Assembly (NCBI GenBank): GCA_014376785.1
Contig: JACMQW010000098.1
Location: forward strand, 23,689 to 87,688
Origin: Oligoflexia bacterium
Lineage (GTDB): Bacteria > Bdellovibrionota > UBA1018
Length of the DNA: 64,000 bases
Direction of reading: 5' to 3'
In this document: positions 40,129 to 49,418 of the stretch, piece by piece
Position numbering within the stretch: position 1 is the first letter of the stretch
How the letters are laid out: every line of letters begins with the position of its first letter
Program-made: the position numbers and the translations under genes
Notes under the pieces: model-generated
Seen by the model: only the letters and a program-made list of their open reading frames with translations
What the model was told of the DNA's origin: nothing
The model's database searches: none

Positions 40129-40553
40129 GAATCGCCTGCGGCTTTGATATTCAGTCCGACCAAAACCTTCTCGATATTAGAGAGGTCGCCAATGTTTTTT
40201 TTGATCGGTTCGGGCAAGTGACGAACCAGAGTCGGCAATGCGAGAATCTGGTCACCTTTCGCAAGCTGCGGCTCTAATAGAAGGTCGACGATTTCGATTC
40301 GGTACCGATCACGCAGGTGTTCTTCATAAATCGCTTTCAGATTATTAAATGCAGATATGGATTTCGGAGTCTGTCCGGCCACGTAAAGCTTTAAATTCCA
40401 CACTTCCACGTTTGGCTTTTTCGAGCGCGTAGGACGAGCGGGCTTCTTCTTCGCTGACTTTTTCTTCACGGTTTTCTCAACGGTTTTTTTCGCAGTTTTT
40501 TTTGCGGTCTTTTGCTGATGCCACTTCCCACCTGCCTGAGTTTTCTTTTTCAC
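40125..40553 (-). CDS. KaiB-family protein with lysine-rich N-terminal tail
   Basis: 142 residues from a GTG start that overlaps the kaiC stop as GTGA. Residues 1-48 are a Lys/Ala/Thr-rich tail with degenerate AKKT/VKKT-type repeats, resembling histone H1-like DNA-binding tails. The KaiB domain follows (about 49-138): [41 protein letters not shown] and [21 protein letters not shown]. The frame is intact although its expected partner KaiC is broken. The tail may tether it to nucleic acid; this is inference. Confidence 0.83.
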   Translation of the reverse strand: MKKKTQAGGKWHQQKTAKKTAKKTVEKTVKKKSAKKKPARPTRSKKPNVEVWNLKLYVAGQTPKSISAFNNLKAIYEEHLRDRYRIEIVDLLLEPQLAKGDQILALPTLVRHLPEPIKKNIGDLSNIEKVLVGLNIKAAGDS

Positions 40554-42005
40554 GGGAGCCTCACCCGTGGGCGATCGTCCCCATCCTTACGCAAGGGCAC
40601 GATCGACACTCCCTGATTGCTGAGCACCAGACGTAAGACTTCGTTTGAATGGGGCATGCCTCGAGATTTAACGATGTAAATGCCGCGAGCGCGGTGACTC
40701 TACTCGTCTTCCACTTCGCGAACGACGATCCAAGTATCGATCAGCGAAGAAACTCCCACCTGTGACGAATCATTTATGCCGTTCTCCGAAGAAACATGGC
40801 AGGTAAAGATCCCGGTGATTCCGCGAGACTTTAGCAAGTCGATCATGCTCGTCAGCATGGATTGAATTTCCAGAGGCCGCCCCTGGGTCAACAGGCTCGT
40901 CAGAGGGTCCAGAATGACGCTTTTTGGCTTGAAACTTTCCACACGTTTATGGAGCTCAAGCAAGTGCATCTCTAGACCATGGAGCGAGGGACGGGTGGAA
41001 TAAATTTCCAACGTTCCGATTTCCACTCAAGGACGAAAATCTAAGCCGGTCGAGAGCATATTTTGGGTGAGCTGCCCGGGCGATTCCTCAAACGACATCA
41101 GCAAATAGCGCTCGCCTCTGCGACAAGTCTCGATGGCGAGTGCGGCAGTCAAACTGGTTTTCCCGGTTCCCGCAGTGCCTGAGATGAGAACGCTGCTTCC
41201 CCGGGTAAACCCCTTTCTGTCGAGCATCGCGTCGAGTTCTGGGACACCGGATGAGACCCTCTTTTTCGTCCCGGGATGGCGGAGACCCAGAGATTCGATC
41301 GGAAGCACCGACACACCCTCGACGTCGATCAGAAAAGGAACTTCATTCGTCCCATGCAAGGAACCGCGGTATTTTAAGATGCGAAGTCTTCGAGTTGAAA
41401 TCTCGTCGATTACACGGTGATCGAGCAGAATCAAACAATCGGAGACATACTCTTCGATTCCATGTCGAGTGAGCGCGCCTTCCCCCACGTTCAGCAGTAA
41501 TAACGGCCGTAATTCCTTTGTCTTTTAACCACTGAAACAGACGCTTTAACTCAGACCGCAAGGTCGAGGCGTCATCGAGGTTCGAGAAAAGGGTTTCGAT
41601 CGAATCGATCGCGAGATTCAGCCTTACAAAGAGCGATTCTAGATTGTAATCTCCTGCCTCGGCAATCTCGCTACGATAAACATGGATGTACTCGACCAAA
41701 AGCTTTTTTTATCGAGCGATTTTTTTCAAATCAAATTGTAAGGACGCAACGTTTGAGACGGGGTCCCCTTCTGTTTCTTCGAAGGAAACAAAGATCCCTG
41801 GCTCGTCGTATTTCGTCGCTCCGCAAACTAAAAACTCCATGGCGGAAAGAGTTTTTCCGCAGCCCGCGCCCCCACAAATTAAAGTAGGTCGCCCTTTCGG
41901 CAATCCGCCAAAGGTGATTTCGTCCAGACTTTTAATGCCGCTGGGGGTCTTTTTGAACTAATGCGAATCAAAAGGGACGGACTTCGAACGATTGGCTTTT
42001 TTCAT
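40550..42005 (-). pseudogene. kaiC: Decayed two-domain KaiC-like ATPase gene
   Basis: From ATG 42005 (AGGAGAG upstream) to TGA at 40550 the sequence encodes a KaiC-type tandem RecA protein. Domain I has GGAGCGKT, domain II GTAGTGKT. Lesions: TAG at 41958-41960; TAA at 41709-41711; loss of about nine residues between NLAIDSI and ETLFS that removes the domain I Walker B strand; an extra G in a G5 run at 41482-41486 that shifts frame; TGA at 41027-41029 where Trp is expected; TAG at 40700-40702. The domain order and 4-base overlap with kaiB are preserved. It cannot yield an active KaiC. Confidence 0.88.
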
Positions 42006-42067
42006 GACTCTCCTGCAAGCGTAGGATTTTCTAAAAGTCTCTCAAGATTCGCTGCTCTTCCAGATTT

Positions 42068-42365
42068 TTACTGTCCGTAATGAGCGCTCACACAATTCAG
42101 TAGGTCATCCAGATCGATCGGTTTTTTCAAAAAATCGACCGCGCCCACACTGTTTTTATTGTCGACCGTAGCCGAAATGATCAATACGGGAATGGACTTC
42201 ATGTCTGAATCGGCCAATAAGATGTCCAGAAACTCTCACCCCCCCCCATCACCGGCATCAACATATCAAGCACGATCAACCGAGGAAAAGATCGCGAGTG
42301 CTCTCTCGCACGCTGTAATCATCATCCACCACGAGGATATGGTTTCCGCGACGTTCGATGCTCAT
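42068..42365 (-). pseudogene. Decayed response-regulator receiver gene
   Basis: ATG 42365 (GAGGAG upstream) opens a receiver domain with ILVVDDDYSVRES, the acidic pocket, then an internal deletion and frame jump after STRDLFLG. The phospho-acceptor region LIVLDMLMPVMG-like sequence, ISATVDNKNSVGAVDFLKKPIDLDDLL (Thr/Ser and Lys sites) follows to TAA at 42068. An in-frame TGA after a run of nine G/C bases (42239-42247) replaces the usual Trp before EFLDILL. It precedes kaiC by about 60 bases and probably began the same operon. Confidence 0.8.
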
Positions 42366-42395
42366 GGATGAAAGACTCCTCGGACGATCATGAAA

Positions 42396-43358
42396 TCATT
42401 TCTTCCCTTTTTCTTGCTTTGGCATTGGCAAACTCTGGGCCTTAGGTGCAGCGTCCGCCGCACGAGGACCGATTGCGATTCGAGGAGACCAAAGTTCCCA
42501 CTCTTTTTTCGGATCGACTTCGATCGGGAAAGTGGTTCCTGATTTCACTTCGCCCTGAGTGTCTTTATCTGGGGTAGCGAAAGTAATTCCACCGGTGGTG
42601 AGGGTTTTCAGCGAATCAAGTTTCAGGTGAACTCCACTGAAAATTCCGCCCTCCATATCAAAACCACTCGCGATCCAAAATTTAGAATTCCCTCGAACCA
42701 AGGCCGCGTAGCGACTCCATACCAAAATTTCAATATTCAGGTGGTCTGCTTCGTTTGAAAGGGCCACTTTCTGAACCGCACCCACCTGAATGCCTTTGTA
42801 GGTGACTGCTGATCCCTCTTGCACATGGCCCATTTGTTTTGCTGTGAGGGTAAAGTTCTTTCCGGCCTCAGTGTTTCTCGGCGCTCGGGAAAGTCCTTCG
42901 ATTTTTTCGAGTTCGTCATCACCGTCTCCCGGCAGAGCCGCGATGTAAGGCCCGGTGAAAAGAGTGCCGAGTCCACTGAATCCCGACTCGGAAACTTCAG
43001 GGCGAACAATCCAAAAGCTTGATCCTTTGGTTGCGAAAATGCTTTCCTGCTTGTCCATTTGCACATGCACCAACGCACGCTTCCGATTTTCGCTGAGTTC
43101 GATCGACGTCACGCGACCGATGTCTGCGCCGCGGTAAATGACTTTTGCTTCTCCCACTCGAAGTCCCGTGGCATCCGAAAAATCGATCGTAATCTCAGGA
43201 CCGTGGTTCGCGAAGTAATCTCGCATGTAGAGACTCACACAAATGGCGCTGAGGATCGGGATGAGCCAAATGAATGGATAAGGCCATTTCTTTTTTCTCA
43301 CCACTGGGGATGCCGGCCCGGGAGCGGATGGACGATTTCTATCTTCGTTCGTATTCAT
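42396..43358 (-). CDS. MCE-domain protein, PqiB-like
   Basis: 320 residues. One membrane anchor (about 25-45) is followed by two MCE domains (about 52-140 and 158-250), each with the pattern GLRVGEAKVIYRGADIGRV or GHVQEGSAVTYKGIQVGAV. E. coli PqiB has three MCE domains and about 546 residues, so this is a short version. MCE proteins form periplasmic tubes that move lipids between membranes. The start overlaps the PqiA-like gene by four bases; no PqiC lipoprotein follows, the next sequence being the receiver remnant. Confidence 0.85.
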   Translation of the reverse strand: MNTNEDRNRPSAPGPASPVVRKKKWPYPFIWLIPILSAICVSLYMRDYFANHGPEITIDFSDATGLRVGEAKVIYRGADIGRVTSIELSENRKRALVHVQMDKQESIFATKGSSFWIVRPEVSESGFSGLGTLFTGPYIAALPGDGDDELEKIEGLSRAPRNTEAGKNFTLTAKQMGHVQEGSAVTYKGIQVGAVQKVALSNEADHLNIEILVWSRYAALVRGNSKFWIASGFDMEGGIFSGVHLKLDSLKTLTTGGITFATPDKDTQGEVKSGTTFPIEVDPKKEWELWSPRIAIGPRAADAAPKAQSLPMPKQEKGKK

Positions 43359-43963
43359 GATTTTTTTTCTTCCCAGATCATTTGCGGGTCAAAACTCGCG
43401 GAAGCCAATATTGTAAAAATAACCACCATCACAAATGAGAAAGCACCCTTGCCGCCCACCACATTCGCTAACCGGCCGAGTTTGATTAAGGAGATCAGAA
43501 CGGCAACTGCGAAAACATCTAACATTGCCCATCGTCCGAGCGTTTCGACAGCCTGATAAAGTTTTGTTCGGAAAGGTTGAAAGTTTTGTGAGTGGATGCG
43601 CGTGGAAACAACCAAGAGGATTAAACCGATGATCTTCAAAAAAGGAATCAAGATGCTCGCGAGAAACACCACGATTGCGACGAAATAATCTCCGTCTTGG
43701 TAGAATCGGATGACTCCCGTGAAAATGGTGTTTTCGGTGATTCTCCCAAACATGCTCATCTTTAGGATCGGGAAAAGATTTGCGGGAAAGTAAAAGAGCA
43801 GAGCACAAAGTGAAAATGCGGCAGTGAGTGCGAGGCTGTAAGGCGTTTTCCGCTTGAGCTCGTGCCCGCACAGGGAACAATCGAGCGCATACCCCGTTTC
43901 GACTTCCGGAAGACGGTGGGTTAAGCCGCAAATTTTGCACGAGACAAGGTATTCTTCAGCCAT
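43355..43963 (-). CDS. PqiA-like inner membrane protein
   Basis: 202 residues corresponding to one half of the duplicated E. coli PqiA. The N-terminus has two CxxC pairs (VSCKICG and CSLCG), a rubredoxin-like zinc site. Four membrane helices follow (about 45-68, 85-115, 120-145, 160-195), with the conserved AVETLGRWAMLDVFAVAVLISL segment. It should be the permease partner of the MCE protein in lipid transport; the two are translationally coupled. Confidence 0.87.
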   Translation of the reverse strand: MAEEYLVSCKICGLTHRLPEVETGYALDCSLCGHELKRKTPYSLALTAAFSLCALLFYFPANLFPILKMSMFGRITENTIFTGVIRFYQDGDYFVAIVVFLASILIPFLKIIGLILLVVSTRIHSQNFQPFRTKLYQAVETLGRWAMLDVFAVAVLISLIKLGRLANVVGGKGAFSFVMVVIFTILASASFDPQMIWEEKKS

Positions 43964-44100
43964 GTTATTAAAAGTGGCTCATTGCAATCCATCGGCCAAG
44001 CGTAAATGGGGCGGTTTACGATAAAGGGCTTCGATTTCGTCTCGGACCAAAAACGGATCCGTTGCCAGAGGCCGAGAGAGGTGAAAGCTTAGGCCTTGTT

Positions 44101-45549
44101 ATGTCCATTTCTCCCCCCACACCTATAAAAGCGACCAAGAGATACGACGCCGTCGTCGTGGGATCCGGACCCAATGGATTCGCGGCCGCCATCACCGTGG
44201 CGGAGCGAGGCGGTTCGGTCCTCCTGCTTGAAGGTTCCGAGAGCCTGGGGGGCGGAATGCGCACTAAGGAACTCAACCTCCCGGGCTTTCATCACGATGT
44301 TTGCTCGACCGCGCATCCCCTTGGAGTGAGCTCTCCTTTTTTTCGGAAGTTACCCCTCGCCGATCACGGACTAGAATGGATCTTTGCTCCGAGTGAACTC
44401 GCCCACCCCCTCGATGATGGGTCGGCTGTGATGCTTGAGAGATCACTCGATAAAACAGCCGCTGGACTCGGAGTTGACGGCGACATCTACCGGGAAATCA
44501 TGAGCCCGTTACTCGAACACGGGGACTCCCTTCTGGAAGAAATCCTCCAACCGATTCTTCATCTCCCCAAACATCCTCTTCTGCTCGCTCAGTTCGGATT
44601 AAAAGCCCTGAGGTCCGCAGATGGATTTGCACGGGCAAAATTTCAAGGGGAGCGAGCTCGCGCGATTTTCGGCGGAATCGCTGCACATTCGATGATCCCT
44701 CTCTCCCACTCTGGATCATCCGCCATTGCTTTAGTGCTCAGCATGGCCGGCCACTTAAGAGGGTGGCCCGTTGCAAAGGGAGGATCCGGATCGATCACGC
44801 AAGCTCTTCGCTCTTACTTGATTTCGCTCGGCGGTGAAATTCAGACTGGACGGTATGTGAAGAGCCTCCGCGAGCTCCCCGCGAGTCGATGGACATTTCT
44901 CGACATCACTCCGAAAGCTTTTTCCGAAATTGCCGCAAACGAACTCTCCGAATCACAGAAACGCAGTTTAATAAAATTTCGATATGGAGGAGGCGTGTTC
45001 AAAATGGACTTCGCGCTCTCGGATTCCGTTCCTTGGACGGCGAAAGAATGCCTCCGCGCTGCGACGGTTCACCTCGGAGGGCGCCTTGACGAAATTGCGG
45101 CATCGGAAAGGACAGCGTATGAAGGTCGAACCCCTGAAAAACCTTACGTGCTGGCGGTCCAATCTAGTCTCTTTGATCCTTCTCGTGCTCCAGAAGGAAA
45201 ACACACCCTCTGGGCTTACTGCCATGTCCCATCCGGTGAAAACACCAGTCAAGAAGCGGTGATCGAAAACCAAATCGAGCGTTTTGCGCCCGGATTCAAA
45301 TCAAAAATCTTAGCGAAAAGCTCGCTCACCCCGGCAGACTTCGAGCGCTACAATCCAAACTATGTGGGAGGAGATATTTCCGGAGGGGCAATGAGTCTGA
45401 AACAAACTCTATTTCGCCCGAAAGCTTCCTTCTCTCCTTATGCAACTGCCCTCCCGGGGGTGTTTCTCTGCTCTTCCTCGACTCCTCCAGGACCCGGCGT
45501 GCACGGCATGGCCGGGTATCATGCGGCACTCGCTGCACTGGGAAATTAG
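44101..45549 (+). CDS. FAD-dependent oxidoreductase of the phytoene-desaturase/PYROXD2 type
   Basis: 482 residues from ATG 44101; a TTG-type extension to 44062 is unsupported. The N-terminal dinucleotide-binding motif is AVVVGSGPNGFAAAITVAERG, with GSESLGGGMRTKEL, typical of CrtI-like and PYROXD2-like flavoproteins. Mid-protein GGSGSITQALRSYLISLGGEI and C-terminal PGVFLCSSSTPPGPGVHGMAGYHA are the family's FAD-contact ends. No carotenoid genes surround it, so the substrate is unknown. It diverges from pqiA and converges on the ABC transporter gene with a 4-base overlap. Confidence 0.83.
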   Translation: MSISPPTPIKATKRYDAVVVGSGPNGFAAAITVAERGGSVLLLEGSESLGGGMRTKELNLPGFHHDVCSTAHPLGVSSPFFRKLPLADHGLEWIFAPSELAHPLDDGSAVMLERSLDKTAAGLGVDGDIYREIMSPLLEHGDSLLEEILQPILHLPKHPLLLAQFGLKALRSADGFARAKFQGERARAIFGGIAAHSMIPLSHSGSSAIALVLSMAGHLRGWPVAKGGSGSITQALRSYLISLGGEIQTGRYVKSLRELPASRWTFLDITPKAFSEIAANELSESQKRSLIKFRYGGGVFKMDFALSDSVPWTAKECLRAATVHLGGRLDEIAASERTAYEGRTPEKPYVLAVQSSLFDPSRAPEGKHTLWAYCHVPSGENTSQEAVIENQIERFAPGFKSKILAKSSLTPADFERYNPNYVGGDISGGAMSLKQTLFRPKASFSPYATALPGVFLCSSSTPPGPGVHGMAGYHAALAALGN

Positions 45550-47420
45550 CGGTAACCCTCTGCCTGCATCTCGAAAAGGCGAGAATAAGTCCCCTCACAC
45601 CCCATCAGCTGATCGTGAGACCCCTCTTCCGTAATTTCTCCGGCTTTTAAAACGACGATTCGGTCCGCCATTCGAACTGTGCTGAATCGGTGAGAAATAA
45701 CGAAGGCAGTTTTGCCGGCCGTTAGTTCTTTAAAGCGTTTAAAGATCTCGTATTCTTTTTCGGCGTCGAGCGCGGAAGTGGGCTCATCCATAATAATCAC
45801 CTCGCCTTCACGCATGAAGGCGCGACTGAGCGCTATCTTCTGCCACTGACCGCCGGAAAGCTCTCGACCCTTTTGAAACCACCCCCCCAGCGTCGTTTCC
45901 CATCCTTCGCTGAATTCGGAAATCATCTCTTCCATTCCGCCTTTCGAGGCCGCAGCGTCTAACTTTTGCCGATCATCCGCGTGTTCGTAAGCGCCAAACC
46001 CTACGTTTTCACGAACACTGAGTTGGTAACGAACGAAATCTTGAAAAATGACTCCGATCTTCAAACGTAACTCGTCGATCGACCAATCGCGAAGATTCCG
46101 GCCTTGATAAAAAATTTCTCCTTCCGTCGGCTCGTAAAGCCGAGTCAGAAGCTTAATCAAGGTCGTCTTGCCTGATCCATTCTCTCCGACTAACGCTACT
46201 TTTTCTCCGGGGCGGACAGAGAGCGAGACGCCCTTCAGAGCAAACTCGTGTTGGCCCGGATATTTAAAGGAGACGTTTTTCAATTCGATTCCCAAGCTTG
46301 GGTCAGGCGTTGCTGCAGAGTTTTTGGTCGGATCTTCCGCTTCCGGCAAGTCGATAAACTCAAAAAGGTTCCGCATGAAAAGGCCATTTTCAAAGAGACC
46401 ATTCACACTTTCAAAAAGGCCGGAGAAACTTCCCTGACTCTGCCGAAAAATCGCCCAGTACATCGTCATGCTTCCGAGGGAAATGGCACCGAGCAACGCG
46501 CGAAAAACGACCCACGCATAACAGACGTAGTAGCTCAAGGTACTCAAAAGCCCCCAAGCGAGGCTTGCCCATGACCGCTTCCATGCCAGGCGAGAATCCT
46601 CTCTAAAAACTTTCCAAAATAATTCGCCGTACCGAGTGAGTAAGGGTTCTCCTAGCCCTAAGAGTTTAATTTCTTTTGCACTCGAATCGATGGTCAGCAA
46701 GTGTTCATAATAATTCATTCGGCGCGACTCGGGAGCCTTCCAACTCTGCAATCGGAAATTCATTTCGCTGTAACGAGTCTGAACGAAAAATGCGGGAAGT
46801 GCGGCTCCGAAAAGAATGAACGCCACCCAAGGACTGAAGGCAATCAAGAGCGCCAGAAACGAAGTCAGCGTGATGAGACTGCCGAAGATCAGAAAAATCG
46901 CGCGCACGATGGCAATCGCTCGGTACTCCGACTGCCGTCTCGCGTTCTGCATTTTATCGTAAAATTCCGCATTTTCGAAATAGTGGAGTTCAAGTCGAAG
47001 TGCTTTCCGAATGATTTTAGAGTTAATCAAAAACCCAATTTTATGATCTAAAATTTCATCCAGAAGTCTGCGAAACTGTGTGACTAAAGCACTTAGGAAG
47101 AAAAGAAAGAACTCGAGTAAAATAATTGGAAGCAGCCCTATAAAGGCAGTTCTTGCATCGGTTCCGTTTGAATAGGCATGGGTGATTCCGTCGATGATTT
47201 TTTTCGCAATCCATGCCTGAGAAACGGGCAGAAGCCCGCCGATGACGGCCAGCGCCGCCATGCCTAGCATGCTTTTCGAATCAGCGGCCCAGACCAAATG
47301 GAGCGCGCGGCGGAGGGGATGGAGAACTTGGGTAAACCTTTCAATCCAAGTAAGCTTTCCGTCGTTTACTGAATCAGGCGTTTTGCTCGGGGAAGAATCG
47401 GACACGGGTACAGCAGACAT
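45546..47420 (-). CDS. ABC transporter, fused permease and ATPase
   Basis: 624 residues: six membrane helices (about 50-340) and a C-terminal nucleotide-binding domain. The latter has Walker A ALVGENGSGKTTLIKLL, a Q-loop (VIFQDFVRYQ), signature ELSGGQWQKIALSRAF, Walker B VIIMDEPTSALDAE and a switch His (VISHRFSTV). It is a half-size exporter working as a dimer in the inner membrane. The substrate is not evident; neighbours do not point to one. Confidence 0.9.
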   Translation of the reverse strand: MSAVPVSDSSPSKTPDSVNDGKLTWIERFTQVLHPLRRALHLVWAADSKSMLGMAALAVIGGLLPVSQAWIAKKIIDGITHAYSNGTDARTAFIGLLPIILLEFFLFFLSALVTQFRRLLDEILDHKIGFLINSKIIRKALRLELHYFENAEFYDKMQNARRQSEYRAIAIVRAIFLIFGSLITLTSFLALLIAFSPWVAFILFGAALPAFFVQTRYSEMNFRLQSWKAPESRRMNYYEHLLTIDSSAKEIKLLGLGEPLLTRYGELFWKVFREDSRLAWKRSWASLAWGLLSTLSYYVCYAWVVFRALLGAISLGSMTMYWAIFRQSQGSFSGLFESVNGLFENGLFMRNLFEFIDLPEAEDPTKNSAATPDPSLGIELKNVSFKYPGQHEFALKGVSLSVRPGEKVALVGENGSGKTTLIKLLTRLYEPTEGEIFYQGRNLRDWSIDELRLKIGVIFQDFVRYQLSVRENVGFGAYEHADDRQKLDAAASKGGMEEMISEFSEGWETTLGGWFQKGRELSGGQWQKIALSRAFMREGEVIIMDEPTSALDAEKEYEIFKRFKELTAGKTAFVISHRFSTVRMADRIVVLKAGEITEEGSHDQLMGCEGTYSRLFEMQAEGYR

Positions 47421-47516
47421 TGGAAATTTCTCCAGATTCCCAAGTTAGTCCTCATCCTCCGCCCACGCAAGGCGCGCATTTTGCGTGGCACCTGGATTGC
47501 AGAAACTTTAGCTGCT

Positions 47517-48467
47517 ATGGCAAATCGAAAAAAATCCGCAACAAAACGTTCGCCGAAAAGAACCTCTGAAAAAATCTCTGAAAATTCATCCAAGAAATCG
47601 AAAGGAAAGAGCGCAAGGACACCGAACGGCCACGAAGGGGGCAGGAGTCTTTGGACCGGCAGCTTGAGCTTTGGACTTCTAAACATTCCCGTCAGCTTGG
47701 GAAGTGCGAAAGAAGAAGCCGATCTCAGCTTCCAGCTCCTCGATAAAAGGGATTACGGGCACATCGGTTATCGCCAATACAATAAGTCGACGGGAAAAGA
47801 AGTGCCCCGGGGTAAGATCGTAAAAGGCTATGAATACGAAAGTGGGAAATACGTCGTCGTCACGGATGAGGACTTTCGCCGCGCAAACCCTCGAGCGGTC
47901 TCGACCATCGATATCGAAGACTTCGTAGAGTATAAAGAAATGGACCCGATGCTCTTCGACACTCCCTATTACCTTCGTCCCGCAAAGAACGGCGAGAAAG
48001 GTTACCGCCTGCTCAGAGACGTGATGAGAGATGAAGGAAAAGTCGCGATCGGACGCGTGGTCCTTTTTCGAAAACAAAGGCTGGTCGCCGTGCTAGTCCG
48101 CGGGGACTACCTGGTGCTCGAAATGTTGCGTTTTGATCGAGAAATTTTCACCGCAGATGAAATGGCGAGTCTCGTTTCCCAGCTCTCTGGCGTTAAGATT
48201 AGTCCAAAAGAGCTAGATATGGCTCGGGCACTGGTAAATGGAATGACTTCGGATTGGGATCCCAATAAATACGAAGACACTTACCAAGCTGAACTTTTGG
48301 CATTGATTCAAGCGAAGGCGAAAAAAGGCGGGGTGGAAGCGCTCGACTCGCCAAATGAAGAGCCTGAGGCATTACCTCAGGGAAAAGTGGTGAACCTCAT
48401 GCCACTGCTGAAGAAAAGTCTCGAGCTAGGCCGGAAGGACAAAAAATCAGCCAAGCTTCGCGCTTAG
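47517..48467 (+). CDS. ku: Ku protein with basic N-terminal tail
   Basis: 316 residues. The Ku core begins at about residue 44 with SLWTGSLSFGLLNIPV and contains GYRQYNKSTGKEVPRGKIVKGYEYESGKYV, FVEYKEMDPMLFDTPYYLRP and KVAIGRVVLFRKQRLVAV, all Ku signatures. Ku binds DNA double-strand ends and recruits LigD for non-homologous end joining. No ligD is in the window. The first 43 residues are a Lys/Ser-rich tail, unusual because bacterial Ku proteins normally carry their basic extension at the C-terminus. The start ATG 47517 has no strong SD. Confidence 0.93.
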   Translation: MANRKKSATKRSPKRTSEKISENSSKKSKGKSARTPNGHEGGRSLWTGSLSFGLLNIPVSLGSAKEEADLSFQLLDKRDYGHIGYRQYNKSTGKEVPRGKIVKGYEYESGKYVVVTDEDFRRANPRAVSTIDIEDFVEYKEMDPMLFDTPYYLRPAKNGEKGYRLLRDVMRDEGKVAIGRVVLFRKQRLVAVLVRGDYLVLEMLRFDREIFTADEMASLVSQLSGVKISPKELDMARALVNGMTSDWDPNKYEDTYQAELLALIQAKAKKGGVEALDSPNEEPEALPQGKVVNLMPLLKKSLELGRKDKKSAKLRA

Positions 48468-48527
48468 TTGTAAATTCAGAGTGACAAATTTTAGGTCCTA
48501 ATTCGTAGGTTCTCAATTCAATTCGCC

Positions 48528-48566
48528 CACGCTGAGACTTACTCTAAATGAATGAGTCTGAGCGTG
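48528..48566. terminator. Possible shared terminator hairpin
   Basis: CACGCTGAGACTTACTC pairs imperfectly with GAATGAGTCTGAGCGTG around a 5-base loop. It spans the last codons of the papain-like gene and lies about 60 bases after ku. No long T tract follows, so termination is uncertain. Confidence 0.35.
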
Positions 48567-49345
48567 TTTGCAGATAACGAATCCGCATCGATCCAGATAT
48601 GGCCATTCTCTTCGTTCTCGTGAGAACGAGCTTGGGCATGATCGAGCGAATCCCGAATGAGGTACCGGCATTTCCCGTTTCTAACCGCCCGGCCTACGAC
48701 CACGGCCACGTGAAAAAAACAACCCGGGGAAAAATTCTCAAACTGGCGATCCGTGTTGAGGTACTCCAAAGAAGCGTCGAAACTTCGTTTGGTAATCATG
48801 TCACTATTCCCGTAAAGAACCCCCGCGCAAAACTCCAGAGCGAAAGGACTCGGACTCGCGCGGTCCAAAAGGGAATCCATCTCAGATCGAAACTCAGAAG
48901 GAGAATGGAGAACCTGACCTACTTTTGTTTTTTGCAGGCCAAACATTTCGCACCGAGGAAAATGCTGCGGAGAATTCTCCCCTCTTTGCTCTGCAATCCA
49001 TTTAGCCGACTGGCAGGTCCGACCGCGGTCCGCATTGAAGATCTCGGTGAACGAAGGAGACTTCAGAATCCGTTGATAATTTAACTCAGGGTCCTCCGCG
49101 GGCGCGAGATACCCGGGTTCATTTCCCGACATTCTCGAGGTCCAAACTTGATCCAAAAAAGTCGCACTATACACCGCGCAGGACGGATCTTCGGGGTGTT
49201 GGTTCTGAATGGGAATCCGAGAGATAACGGGATCGGTGAGATCGAGTCGCAAAGGAGAGCAAGACTCACCCGCTTCGGCTGCGAACAAAGCACCGGACCA
49301 GTCATTCGCACTAAGGAGAAGATAAAGAACGAACGGCAACATCAT
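48539..49345 (-). CDS. Exported papain-like (C1-type) cysteine peptidase-like protein
   Basis: 268 residues from ATG 49345, which begins a signal peptide (MMLPFVLYLLLSANDW); the frame is open to a TTG at 49378. The C1 pattern is recognisable: IQNQHPEDPSCAVYSATFLDQV (Gln and catalytic Cys), GCFFHVAVVVGR (catalytic His) and CRYLIRDSLDHA (usual Asn replaced by Asp in the NSW-like position). Unequal conservation leaves activity open. It could be a secreted protease or a degenerate homologue. Confidence 0.6.
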   Translation of the reverse strand: MMLPFVLYLLLSANDWSGALFAAEAGESCSPLRLDLTDPVISRIPIQNQHPEDPSCAVYSATFLDQVWTSRMSGNEPGYLAPAEDPELNYQRILKSPSFTEIFNADRGRTCQSAKWIAEQRGENSPQHFPRCEMFGLQKTKVGQVLHSPSEFRSEMDSLLDRASPSPFALEFCAGVLYGNSDMITKRSFDASLEYLNTDRQFENFSPGCFFHVAVVVGRAVRNGKCRYLIRDSLDHAQARSHENEENGHIWIDADSLSANTLRLIHLE

Positions 49346-49418
49346 CACACTGCTATCATGCAGTGCGTTATCAAGCAATGACTTCCCTAGAGCTTCCGAT
49401 TGGTGCCAGAGTTGGAAG

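Noticed and set aside
42239..42247. Nine-base C/G run as a phase-variable switch
   Set aside because: The surrounding receiver gene already has a deletion and a stop, so changing the run length would not restore it.
40550..42365. TGA read as tryptophan
   Set aside because: Two TGA codons fall where Trp is expected (kaiC and the receiver), but TGA ends intact genes such as the pseudouridine synthase and kaiB, and TAG and TAA also interrupt the same frames. Decay explains it better.
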